Of a stretch of 64,000 nt of DNA, positions 53,367 through 63,601 are shown piece after piece. The position numbers and the translations under genes are program-made. Within the stretch, counting starts at the first letter, position 1. The number at the start of each line of letters is the position of its first letter. This DNA comes from Gari tellinella. Taxonomy: Eukaryota; Mollusca; Bivalvia; Cardiida; Psammobiidae. Under the pieces are notes generated by a model. It worked only from the letters and a program-made list of their open reading frames with translations. It was not told where the DNA came from and did no database searches. The DNA lies in contig OV277866.1 of NCBI GenBank assembly GCA_922989275.2, positions 31,823,246-31,887,245 on the forward strand, read 5' to 3'.

Positions 53367-53732
53367 ATTGTCAATTCAGCTTATAGTGTTAACTTTGGTG
53401 TTTCTTGGTTGCTATTGGAGATGAAGTAGGATGGGTATCATGCCTGCATGATGTGTGACTTTTGACAGTGACAGAACAATTAGAAAATTAGCTATAATTA
53501 AATAAATCGGATTTCTTCCTTATTTGACTTGTAGATTGAACAAAGAAAGATTATTAACTACCTTGCAATACATACCGTAATGACCAGTTAGCATATGAAA
53601 GCCATGATCAAATGCTCACTAAACTCATTTACCTTGATAGCTTAAAGAGTTCTTTACATATTGGTTTCATATTTAAGGCATACAAATCTACTTGGTATTA
53701 TTAGAGGAAGACACCAGCAATTTTAGTGTCAC
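53367..53732. other. Intronic stretch, no supported gene
   Basis: Unique-looking sequence without hairpins or exon signals I trust. Confidence 0.4.
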
Positions 53733-55622
53733 CTGCTATAGGCAGAGGTGACACTTAGGGATCACTTTTCCAGCGCCTAGCTGTCTGTCCATCTGTCCGT
53801 CTGTCTGTCTGTCACACTTTTTGCGTCACACTTCATAACTCCTGTTAAGATGAAACTTCATTTATGGATAGAACTTGACAAGTGGAAGCGTATATTACAT
53901 AAGGGTTTTACTCTTGCTACAATATTGTAAGAGTTATTCCCCTTTTAATATTTTCTTTTCATGCAGATTTCTTCTGTTATAATAAAGGTTTTTAAATGAA
54001 ATTTCTTTTATGTAAAGAGATTGATGAGTGAAATTGTCTTGCACAAGGTTGATAACTCTTGCAGCAATACTGTGAGAGTTATTCCCCTTTTCCATATTTT
54101 CTATTTTTAGCTCACCTGAGCCATAGGCTCAAGGTGAGCTATTGGGACGGCCCTGTGTCCGGCGTCCGTCGTTGTCCGTCGTCGTTAACAATTGCTTCAA
54201 ATGACATCTCCTCATATACCGCTTGACAGATTTCAACCAAACTTTACAGAAATATTCCTTGGGTCAAGCTCTTTCAAATTTGTTCAAAGAATTAAAAACA
54301 ATGCAGAACTCTGGTTGCCATGGCAACCAAAGTGAAAAAATAAGGAAATCTTTAAAAATCTTCTTGTCAACAACTGCAAGGGCCAGAGCTTAGATATTTG
54401 GCACACAGCATCATCTATAGGTCCTCTATCAAGTTTGTTCAAATTAGGTCCCTAGGGTCAAAATTGGCCCCGCCCCGGGGGTCACAGTTTTACATAGAGT
54501 TATATAGTGAAATTTTCAAACGTCTTCTTCTCTGAAACTAATATGGCCAGAGCTTTGATATTCATCATGGTGACACTTCTAGATGTCCTCTATTACATAT
54601 TTTCTTCAAATGGTTCCGGTCGGTGGCATAAGTAGGTCACAGGAGCTAAAAATAGATTTTTTCAATGGAAACTAAAAAAATCTTCTTGTCTGAAACTACA
54701 AGGGCCAGAGCTTAGATATTTGGCACATAGCATCATCTACAGATCCTCTATCAAGTTTGTTCAAATTATGCCCCTGGGGTCAAAATTGGCCCCACCCCAG
54801 GGTCACAGTTTTACATAGAGTTATATAGTGAAATTTTCAAACGTCTTCTTCTCTGACACTAATATGGCCAGAGCTTTGATATTCATCATGGTGATAGTTC
54901 TAGATGTCCTTTACATATTTTGTTCAAATGGTTCCGGTTGGTTGCATAAGTAGGTCACAGGAGCTAAAAATAGGTTTTTTTCAATGAAAACTTAAAAAAT
55001 CTTCTTGTCGGAAACTACAAGGGCCAGAGCTTAGATATTTGGCACATAGCATCATCTACAGGTCCTCTATCAAGTTTGTTCAAATTATGTCCCTAGGGTC
55101 AAAATTGGCCCCGCCCCAGGGGTCACAGTTTTACATAGAGTTATATAGTGAAATTTTCAAACGTTTTCTTCTCTGAAACTAATACGGCCAGAGCTTTGAT
55201 ATTCATCATGGTGACGCTTCTAGATGTCCTTAACGTATTTTGTTCAAATGGTTCCAGTCTGTTGCATAAGTAGGTCACAGGAGCTAAAAAAAAAAATTCA
55301 ATGGAAACTTAAAAAAATCTTTTTGTCTAAAACCCTAGTACCCTGATCTTAGATATTTGGCACATAGCATCATCTACAGGTCCTCTTTCAAGATTGTTCA
55401 AATTATGCCATAAATCTTTTTCTCCATTTTGTCAGTTATTCTCAGGTGAGCGAAATATGCCCCATGGGGCTCTTGTTAGCATAAAACTTCTGTTCTACGG
55501 TACTCGTGATTTCCAGATAAAATTCCATTTACTTAAATAATTTGATGAGTGGAAGTGTCAAGCACATGGTTCATTTCTCTTGGTGCAATACCATGACAGT
55601 TATTCCTCTTTTCTACACTTTT
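53733..55622. mobile_element. HINE-like element (GTGTCACC family), interrupted
   Basis: 5' hairpin tagtgtcacctgctataggcagaggtgacact, then GTCTGTCCATCTGTCCGTCTGTC, then modules of about 170 bp (aagatgaaacttcatttatg ... gagttattccccttttccat). A second HINE-like element occupies 54108-55477, after which the host module resumes (agcataaaacttctgttcta) until a third begins at 55623. The 3' end is not found. Confidence 0.65.
54108..55477. mobile_element. HINE-like element (AGCTCACCTGAG family) with three modules of about 310 bp
   Basis: TAGCTCACCTGAGCCATAGG start, CG-rich ccggcgtccgtcgttgtccg, then modules (cttcttgtctgaaactacaa ... acaggagctaaaaatag) starting near 54350, 54660 and 54960 plus a partial one at 55310, and the end ctcaggtgagcgaaatatgc, CCCATGGGG, ctcttgtt. 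Inserted in the GTGTCACC-family element. Confidence 0.75.
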
Positions 55623-57301
55623 TAGCTCACCTGCGCCAAAGGCTCAAGGTGAGCTATTGTGACCGCTCACCGTCCGTAGTACGTCTGTCCGTCTGTCCGT
55701 CTGTCCGTTCACATTTACTTCAAACGACAGCTCCTCTGAACCCGCCGGATTGTAGGGAGAGTTCAAACTGCTCATGATGTTCCTTGGATGCTTCTCTACA
55801 GATGTTGTTCAAATGAAAGGAAAAAAAGCACAAACTCTGCTTGAAAAAGCAAAAAAGCAAAAAACTTTAAAAAATCTTCTTGCCCAAAACTACTAGGCCC
55901 TCAGCTTTGATATTTGTACAGTAGAATCTCCTGGTGGATCCCTCTATAGTTTGTTAAAATGAAATCCCTAGGGTCACATTTGACACCACCCTGCACAGTT
56001 TAAGTGCTGCTCTAGGCAGGTTTCACAGTATTTTTGATTTAAGCAGAACTGTATTTACCTGAGTTACCCTTAATATACTATGGGCAAATAGCCAATATTT
56101 GCAAACAGTTTGGATCCAGATCAGATGCAACATAATGCTGCATCTAATCTGGATCCAAACTATTTGCCACTCATTTACCAACTTAACATTTTCTAAAAAA
56201 AAAATTTGTACATTTTTCACATACAGTAGGTATTTAGCAGACATCATTTCAGTCTGGTAAGGGTAAGCCCCTAGCAGCTGCAAATGCTACGGTACTCTTG
56301 CATAATATTTGACCTCAGTGATCAGGCCAACAGAACTGAACATGTTGTCTGCTAAAGTTTAGAAATGGTTCAGTCTGCTTCATACTTAGAGAAACAGGAT
56401 CTGGAAGTGATCCACTGACAGTTATGTAATTATGTCTTATGCCATATTTATACATATGTTTAACATTGGTTTTGTCACAGTTATCTGTATGTTTTGTCAT
56501 TTTTTCTTGTCCAGGATTCAACCCTTCCCCCCAATAAATACTGACCTTTGTTAACCCATTACCCCATAAATGTGCATTTTTAGGCCTTTGATTTATTCCT
56601 CCACTTAAGAAAATAATTCCCCTTTAAACAGTCATGAAAATGTAAGATGCGAAATAAGTTTCTATATCCTAGTAGATGGTAGCTTAAAGCAGTTTGAAAG
56701 TAAAGCAAAGTGTGCATTAAGACCCATTCTGCTTTACTTTCAACCTGCCATAGGTGGCCACCTATTTTCAAAACTATAAACAGGCTATGGGGTAATGGGT
56801 AAAATGAAATTGCCTATTTGGAAAGAGCCTAATGAGAGGAAGTGCCATTTGCAAAGGCCATAACTCTGACATCATTGTTTTTTGAGTTATTTCCTTTTGT
56901 GATATTTTCTTGTCAAGAAGACAACTCCAGTTCTACTGATGTTATTGTAATGAAATTTTATGTATGGAAAGAAACTGATGAGAGAAAATGCCATGCACAA
57001 GGGCAGCAATATTTTGTTTTTCCCCTTTGTCATATTTTATTGTCAGGAAAATAACTCCAGTTCTGCTGACGCTAGTGTAATAATTATCATTTACCGGAAA
57101 TGGAAATAGCTTGATAAGAGGATGTGTCATGGATAAGGGTCATAAGCTTGGCAACAAAATTCACTTTTGTCATGTTTTCTTGTCCGGAAGATAACTCCAT
57201 TTATAGCTACATGTATATTAAAATGTTGTCTTGCCCAGTCAACTTAGGTACAAACTTCAATGTCCTCAGGTGAGCGAATTTAGGGCCATGGCCCTCTTGT
57301 T
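55623..57301. mobile_element. HINE-like element (AGCTCACCTGAG family) with nested MITEs
   Basis: TAGCTCACCTGCGCCAAAGG start, run of gtccgtctgtccgtctgtcc, then modules, and the end ctcaggtgagcgaatttagg, GCCATGGCCCTCTTGTT. Inside lie a core B element at about 56100-56172 (cagtttggatccagatcaga and inverse) and a TP1 at 56552-56803. Confidence 0.7.
56552..56803. mobile_element. TP1 MITE nested in a HINE-like element
   Basis: TTAACCCATTACCCCATAAA to ctatggggtaatgggtaaaa; core imperfect (gtgtgcattaagacccattc). Confidence 0.7.
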
Positions 57302-57805
57302 ATTTAAGGCATCTAATATTTATTTTATTACACTTAGCTTATCAACCCTGGCTGTCAAATAGTCTCGACGTATTCTATAAAATAAGTTGTGAAAACCAAT
57401 TTAGAGCCGCCATGCATGTAACGCCGAAAATGACGTCACATTGTTTATATTAACTCAACTTAAGAATGGAGAAAATGATATCATATAGAGTGACGTCACA
57501 AAATAGAGTGACGTCACAAAAATAATATCATATAGAGTATATATTTTGGATAGATGTAAAAGACAATGTCATGCAAAATGTTTAATTTTGGTGTATGGGA
57601 AAGTAACATTGTAACTCAAAGCGAGGTGTAATAACGAAAGTTATTGAATTGTTTTTTAGCATAATTTTTTATAGCCGACATCAATATTTGTGATAAGAAT
57701 CATTCAAAACCTATCTTCCTTGTCAACATAGGTACGGACAAGATATTAACTATGTAGGTGGTTTTAGGGCACTTTTATATTGTTAATAACCCAAGCATAA
57801 TTGTT
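57302..57805. promoter_or_regulatory. Intronic stretch with three TGACGTCA (CRE-like) sites
   Basis: TGACGTCA at 57431-57438, 57491-57498 and 57509-57516; the last two lie in a direct repeat (tagagtgacgtcacaaaa). gatatcatatagagt flanks them on both sides. CREB/ATF factors bind this palindrome, but function here is an inference. No exon seen. Confidence 0.35.
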
Positions 57806-57811
57806 ACTATT

Positions 57812-58004
57812 CAGAGCTCCAGATAAGGGTAGTTTTTCAAAAACTAAAATCTTTATTTCTGAATTAAACCCTATGGTGTCACTACTCATTAGAATCGTCT
57901 CTTCGAGACGATTCTAATGAGTAGTAACACCATAGGATTTGGTGTTGAAATGAGTGAGAAAATGATTGATTTGTTGAAATAACTACCTCTTATCTGGAGC
58001 CCTG
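57812..58004. mobile_element. CAG1 MITE, ACTATT duplication
   Basis: CAGAGCTCCAGATAAGGGTA to cttatctggagccctg, ACTATT at 57806-57811 and 58005-58010; perfect hairpin core. Confidence 0.85.
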
Positions 58005-58154
58005 ACTATTGATTCATCTGATAATAAAGTGAAAATTTTAATATCAAAAGCGTAAAAAAGGCATAATCTATGGGCTGTTGGATTAAGGCAAGCTCTTCAG
58101 AAATAATTGCATGAGTATAGATTCTATAAGACAGGTCACAGCTTAACCAATTAA

Positions 58155-58397
58155 CCCTTTGAACCCTAGTCCCGCATATTGGCGTCCTTTTCAAACAGTG
58201 TACATGTGAATAGTACACTTGCCCTATGCAAACAGTGAAGACCCAGATCAGAGGGCTCCGAAAGGAGCCCTCTGATCAGGGTCTTCACTGTTTGTCATAA
58301 TGCAAAACATTGACAAAAACAACCCTTAAAAGTCAGAAATGGACTAGACTAAAATGGAAACTGGAATTTTCCATTTAAAGTTTCAGGGAGGAAAGAG
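58155..58397. mobile_element. TP2 MITE
   Basis: CCCTTTGAACCCTAGTCCCG to TTTCAGGGAGGAAAGAG, TTAA at 58151-58154 and 58398-58401; hairpin gatcagagggctccgaaagg perfect. The flanks aaccaa|TTAA and TTAA|ccaattaacc suggest insertion beside a TP1 left end (58407-58500). Confidence 0.85.
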
Positions 58398-58601
58398 TTA
58401 ACCAATTAACCCCATATATAGCCCATTTCTAGTTTTGAAGACAGGCTTAGTAACCTCTTAAAGAAGGTTAAAAGTAAAGCAGAATTTACATCACCTTATA
58501 ATATGTCCAGCATTAAAGCTGTAATTTGCATGTGAAGAATTTCCTGCTACTATAATTATCATATAGCTCGCTGAATTTTCAAATCGAATCTAATTCCAAT
58601 G

Positions 58602-58856
58602 TTTAACCCATTACCCAATAGCCTGTTTCTAGTTTTGAAGATAGATGGCCACTTAAAGCAGGTTGAAAGTAAAGTAGAATGTGCCTTAAGGCACATTCTG
58701 CTTTACTTTCAGCCTGCTTTAAGCTAATATCTGCTAGGATATAGAAAATATTTCTTATGGTATATATTTATGAAGGTATTATTTGGAACTATTTCCTTCA
58801 GTGGAGGAATCAATAAAAAGCATAAAAAGGCGTATTTATGGGGTAATGGGTTAAGA
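58602..58856. mobile_element. TP1 MITE
   Basis: TTAACCCATTACCCAATAGC to atggggtaatgggttaa; core centre gtgccttaaggcac. Confidence 0.85.
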
Positions 58857-59029
58857 GTTGATTGTATTTCCCCTGTGAATTTATTAATTATAAATGTATT
58901 CACGAGTTTTAGAAAACATGTGTTCATGAAAGTTAAATGGCAGCTTCTAGAATTGTTCAAGAACTATCTTACACGATACAAAAGGAGTTTAAGAACTTTT
59001 GTAATTCTAGAACAATGGTTCTAAGACCA

Positions 59030-60400
59030 TCAAAATTCTAGAATTATTGCAGAATACATATTCATGAATGCTAAATTGCAGCTTCTAGAATTGTTCATGA
59101 ATATTCAATAAAATTATTCTGGAATAGTTCTTAAAAAAATTCAATACCTTTCCACAGGTTTATAGTGTACTTTGGCTTTTGAGATACATGTAGTTGTTTC
59201 TCCGTAATATTAAAATATATGGTATTCTGTTTAACCCTTTACCCCAAAGTGGGTTTCTGGTATTGAAGATAGGTAACCACTTAAAGCAGGTTGAAAGTAA
59301 AGCAGAATGCACCGTTAGGTGCATTCTGCTTTACTTTCAGCCTCCTTTAAGCTTAATATCTGCTAGAATATAGAAAGTATTTATTAAAATACCTATTCAT
59401 GACTGCATAAATTTGAACTATTTTCTTCCGTGGATGAACAAATTAAATGTGCTAAAAGGCGTTTAATATTATGGGGGAAAGGGTTGAAATACCTTCAACC
59501 TGCTTTAAATGATCACCTGTCAATAAAACTAGAAATAGGGTTAACAGTATAACCTTGGTCACTTTAAAGCTGAGTAATATTTTACCGTCCATCAGAACTA
59601 GTGATATTTATCATATAGGTTTGACATCAAATTTCTAGAACTATTGTAGAAAATTCATGATCATTAGTGCTAAAATGTAACTTCTAGAATTGTTCATGAA
59701 TATTCAAGAAATATTCTGGAAAAGTTCTAGAAAAAATTCAGTACCTTTCCACAGGGGTTACATGTGTACTTTGACTTTTGAGATGTTAGTCTGTTTCTCC
59801 ATGATATTAAAATATATGGCATTCTGTTTAACCCTTTACCCATAGTGGATATTTGGTATTGAAGATAGGTGACCACTTAAAGCAGGTTGAAAGTAAAGAA
59901 GCATGCGCCTTAAGGTGCATTCTGCTTTACTTTCAGCCTCCTTTAAGCTTAATATCTGCTAGAATATAGAAAGTATTTATTAAAATACCTATTCATGACT
60001 GCATAAATTTGAACTATTTTCTTCCGTGGATGAACAAATTAAATGTGCTAAAAGGGGCTTCTATGGGGGAAAGGGTTGAAATACCTTCAACCTGTGATCA
60101 CCTATGATTTATTCCTCCGCTGACGAAAATAGTTCCAATTTAATCAGTTATGAATAACTATTATAGGTAATATTTTTTATATTCTAGCACATGATAGCTT
60201 AAAGCAGGCTGAAAGTAAAGCAGAATGCGCCATAGGGCGCATTCTGTTTTACTTTCAACTTGCTTTAAGAAGTCACCTATATTCAATAATAGAAATAGAC
60301 TATCAGGTAAAGGGTTAATAGTATAACCTTGGTCACTCTAAAGCTGACTAATATTTTACAGTCCATCAGCTAGGACTAGTGATATTTATCATATTTGGTT
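59030..60400. repeat. Tandem segmental duplication (two copies, about 600 and 770 bp)
   Basis: Copy 1 (about 59030-59628) and copy 2 (about 59629-60400) both contain ttctagaattgttcatgaat, tacctttccacagg, a TP1 (59231-59490; 59827-60085), ataccttcaacctg, and then ataaccttggtcact ... gatatttatcatat. Copy 2 keeps a further complete TP1 (60086-60318), of which copy 1 has only the right end (atgatcacctgtcaataaaa), so copy 1 lost about 170 bp. A related piece also lies at 58880-58980. Confidence 0.8.
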
Positions 60401-60561
60401 TGACATGTAGAGGGGTGAGGGGAATTTAGTGTTCAACTTCCTGATACAACAATATAAGTAGGCAAGATATAGTAAGCAAATAGTGTGTGCACAGTGTAGA
60501 GTAATAAGTTGTTAGCTACCGAAATAATCAAATGTAGGAGATTAAACATTTTTTAAGCCAT

Positions 60562-60632
60562 TTGCAAAAAGTTGAGATCCAGATCAGATGCCAAGTAACT
60601 TGGCATCTGATCTGGATCCAAACTTTTTGCAA
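60562..60632. repeat. Core B palindrome without defined ends
   Basis: gcaaaaagttgagatccaga / gatctggatccaaacttttt, perfect inner arms gatccagatcagatgccaag, centre TAACTT. Confidence 0.6.
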
Positions 60633-60836
60633 TTTGGACTGTGCATCTTCAAATATTTTCAGGAAAATGGTTATAATGAAATTTAAAGCTGACAATTGTT
60701 TGAGCAATTTTCATTTTTTAAGTTTTCATGTGGTTGATATTTTTTAATGTGTGTGTGGATCCTGGATTGTATCGTAATGCAAAAACCAGTTTGATTTGCT
60801 TCAAAGCTGAAAATGAACTGAGGGTGAAATAGACAT

Positions 60837-61029
60837 TTAACTCTTTGCATGCTGGGTAATATTTTCGTCTGCAACAATTTGTCGTCTGCTATCATTCTAA
60901 AATTAGAATTTTCAAAATTTCTTTTAAATTCAGAGACGCGGCATTACGCGGCGTCTCATCAGGATCCAATCTGTTTGCAGACGTGATCACTATGGCAGGT
61001 ATATCCGCCGCAAGCGTGCAAAGAGTTAA
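60837..61029. mobile_element. TP6 MITE (source-type for the minisatellite unit)
   Basis: TTAACTCTTTGCATGCTGGG to caagcgtgcaaagagttaa. Core B half gcattacgcggcgtctcatc. Its left end, gcatgctgggtaatattttc, is the inverse of the minisatellite unit end at 27690-29010. Confidence 0.75.
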
Positions 61030-61199
61030 GATCATGTATATATCTATAAAATTATAGATATGTATATTTTTATAGTGATTGTTTTTAAATAATTGAGATA
61101 AATTTTGAATGTGTGGAATTTGACACAGTTGGATTTAAAGTGAATAAAGGAAATGGATTTTGAAGCATCATCATCATTTTAAAGTATCATACTGACAGT

Positions 61200-61530
61200 A
61201 CACTTGTAGATAGTTACATAATACTTATCCTATGCAGACAGTGTACCCTAGATCCTGATCAATTTCAACTCGATCAGGATTTTTTACTGTTTGTCATATT
61301 GCAAAACATTGTTTAAAACAGCAATCATTCACCCCTGAGGCTTTTAATTGGGGCAAATGCAATTTTCAATTAATTCTAGTCATATTGAAAAATACCAAAC
61401 AGCGCAAACCCTGATTAGAGGGCTCTTGATCAGGGTCTGCACTATTTGCATAAGATAACTGTACTCTTCACGGGTACACTATTTGAAAAAGATCCATACA
61501 CTTGTTACAAGGCATCAATTGCTTCAATGG
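61200..61530. mobile_element. TP2-related MITE remnants
   Basis: Two core B hairpins (61235-61295: ctagatcctgatcaatttca / aactcgatcaggatttttta; 61395-61455: gcaaaccctgattagagggc / ttgatcagggtctgcactat) with TP2-like text (tcattcacccctgaggcttt) between them. Ends worn. Confidence 0.5.
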
Positions 61531-61978
61531 GTTAAGAAGCCCCCTAACACAAAAATATCTCAAAGCAAGTGCTCTTTGGAATTAAGTTGAAATTGCAGAA
61601 TCTAATATGTTATCATACTAAAATGCAATAGGTTTGATAAAAATAATTTTTTAGCTTGAAAAACAAGAAATTTATTGCAATTTAATGCTTTGTTGTTTGA
61701 TATGAATCCAATGTAGCTTGTACAAGTTAGGTAAAGATTGGATTATTTGAATTACATATTCTAACCCTACAGCAGTAGCGTCACATTGTGTCTTATCTAG
61801 ATAAGAGGGATTTGATGATATGACAGATGAAAGCTGAAATATACAATACATTGTATTAGGAAGATTGAACAATGCACAACTGAAAATGTGACTTATGATA
61901 CGGAACATTGTTCTGCATGTTTATGTATGAAAATAGAAAAGTATACCTGGAGTTGGATACAATGTAAAAACTACATAA
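61531..61978. other. Intronic stretch, no supported gene
   Basis: AT-rich; no exon or repeat recognised. Confidence 0.4.
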
Positions 61979-62192
61979 TTAACCCTTAGCCCGCCAAATA
62001 AATTGTCGTCTGCTATATTTCTCATCTGCTTCAAGTTTCAAAGTGCTTCAAAGTTGCTCAAAATTGCTGAAAATGTTGTCCGAGTTGCAAACAGCTTGGA
62101 TCCGGATGAGACGCCGAGTTACTCGGCGTCTCATCCGGATCCAAGCTGTTTGCATATGGAGCTATAGTTGTGAGTGGCAGGCTAAGGGTTAA
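61979..62192. mobile_element. TP3 MITE
   Basis: TTAACCCTTAGCCCGCCAAA to gagtggcaggctaagggttaa, perfect hairpin ggatccggatgagacgccga. Nearly identical to 40296-40509, so recently spread. Confidence 0.9.
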
Positions 62193-62389
62193 TGATAACA
62201 ATATTGAAATACATTGTATTGTAAAACTATGCATTGGAAGATACAATGTATGTAATAATAATGTAATATGCATCTGGATTTGGGCACAATGAAACAAGAC
62301 ATATACATGTAGATGATAACAGTCTTCAGTAGAAGCATATAGACTATTTCGGCTTCATATTATATTATATCGTGTTGTGAAGATGTCAG

Positions 62390-62470
62390 GACTCAGAGCC
62401 ACAGGCCCTAAATCATCTCCTAACCTGTATACACCTATTCCAAAGCCAAGGAAGAAAAAGAAAAGAAAAG
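62390..62470 (+). CDS. Candidate exon, Pro/Lys-rich peptide (possible next adaptor exon)
   Basis: The frame reads LRATGPKSSPNLYTPIPKP, then a run of Arg and Lys, and ends at a consensus donor (aaaag|gtaagc). If the acceptor is gatgtcag at 62382-62389, the exon takes the single G left by the 43351-43404 exon and stays in frame. It would supply a Tyr and a PxPKPR-type SH3-binding stretch, as expected in SLP-76/BLNK proteins. The acceptor lacks a good polypyrimidine tract. In the same frame there is an ATG at 62383 with A at -3, so it could instead be the first coding exon of another transcript. A mariner-like element begins 28 bp downstream. Confidence 0.38.
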
Positions 62471-62498
62471 GTAAGCATATGGCATTAATCATTTATTA

Positions 62499-63425
62499 CG
62501 AGGGTTGTTCAAAAGGTACTGATACTTGATCAATATCTTCAAAAATGTAAGTGCAAAATGCATGTGTGATGTATCATTTTAAAGTGCAAATATTTGCCTA
62601 TACAATGGTATAATGTACGACAAGGTCACATAACTCAATAAGTCACAATATGAACCTAAACAACCCCTACTCAAGGACACTGGACCTTTTTGTGTGTTGT
62701 TGCAGCAATTTTCTAAATAATGTTTGATACTTTAATTATTATTGCGGCTTTATTATTTTGAATAAGTTAACGAAACTTTCTGTCGAAAAACATAATTCTA
62801 TTTTGCAAACACTACACAGTTTTATATGCTATTGTTTAATAAATACAAGAAATATAGCTTATACTAAACACATACTTTAAATAGGATAAAGCTACTATAA
62901 TCTACTGTTATGTATAAAAGTAGTAGCAGGTGAAAGCACAAACTCATTTTTTATATTAAACCAGGCAATAATAATTGAAGCCATTGAAGTAGGGTTTTAT
63001 GTTTTAAAACCAAAATGTAGATATACTGATCTTGAAAATTTTCATAGCATTCGAAAACGTATGTCTACTTTTGTCCTAAGCAAAAATAAGATATGTTAAT
63101 TTTGAAAAGTTGAGATTTTTGACAGTTAAACTTTTCAATTGAAATGAAATGTTATTTATATTAAAATTCAGACATAAACTGATATATCAAAACACAAATT
63201 TTAGACATTTTACTTTTTAAGAATTTATTACGACAAAACATAACGTCTGAAAAATGATATATGTTCCAGTGTCTTCGGGGAGGAGTCATTTAGGTTCCTG
63301 TCGTTACTTATGGAGTTTAGTGATCTTATCGTGTAGGCATTGAATCCTTTTTCAAATATATCACACTTAGCACTTAATATATGAAAGTTATTGATCAAGT
63401 GTCATTACTTTTTGAACCACCCTTG
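62499..63425. mobile_element. 927-bp long-TIR mariner-like MITE
   Basis: CGAGGGTTGTTCAAAAGGTA at the left and tactttttgaaccacccttg at the right, TA at 62497-62498 and 63426-63427. Inverted similarity continues inwards for about 190 bp (ctactcaaggacactgg against ccagtgtcttcggggag). GTTCAAAAAGTA-type ends are typical of mariner TIRs. No transposase frame inside. Confidence 0.75.
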
Positions 63426-63601
63426 TATCAGTGACAGAGCTGATTGTATGAGAGCGAGCCACTAAGTAACCAGCATGTCCCATTTCAGGTTGACCAATAT
63501 GTTCACGATTTCCATGCATGTTTCAATACATATTTTGTATCTGGGTACAAAATTGCACGGCCGTATCGAGTCATTCTTTAATAAGAAATTGAATGTCAAA
63601 C

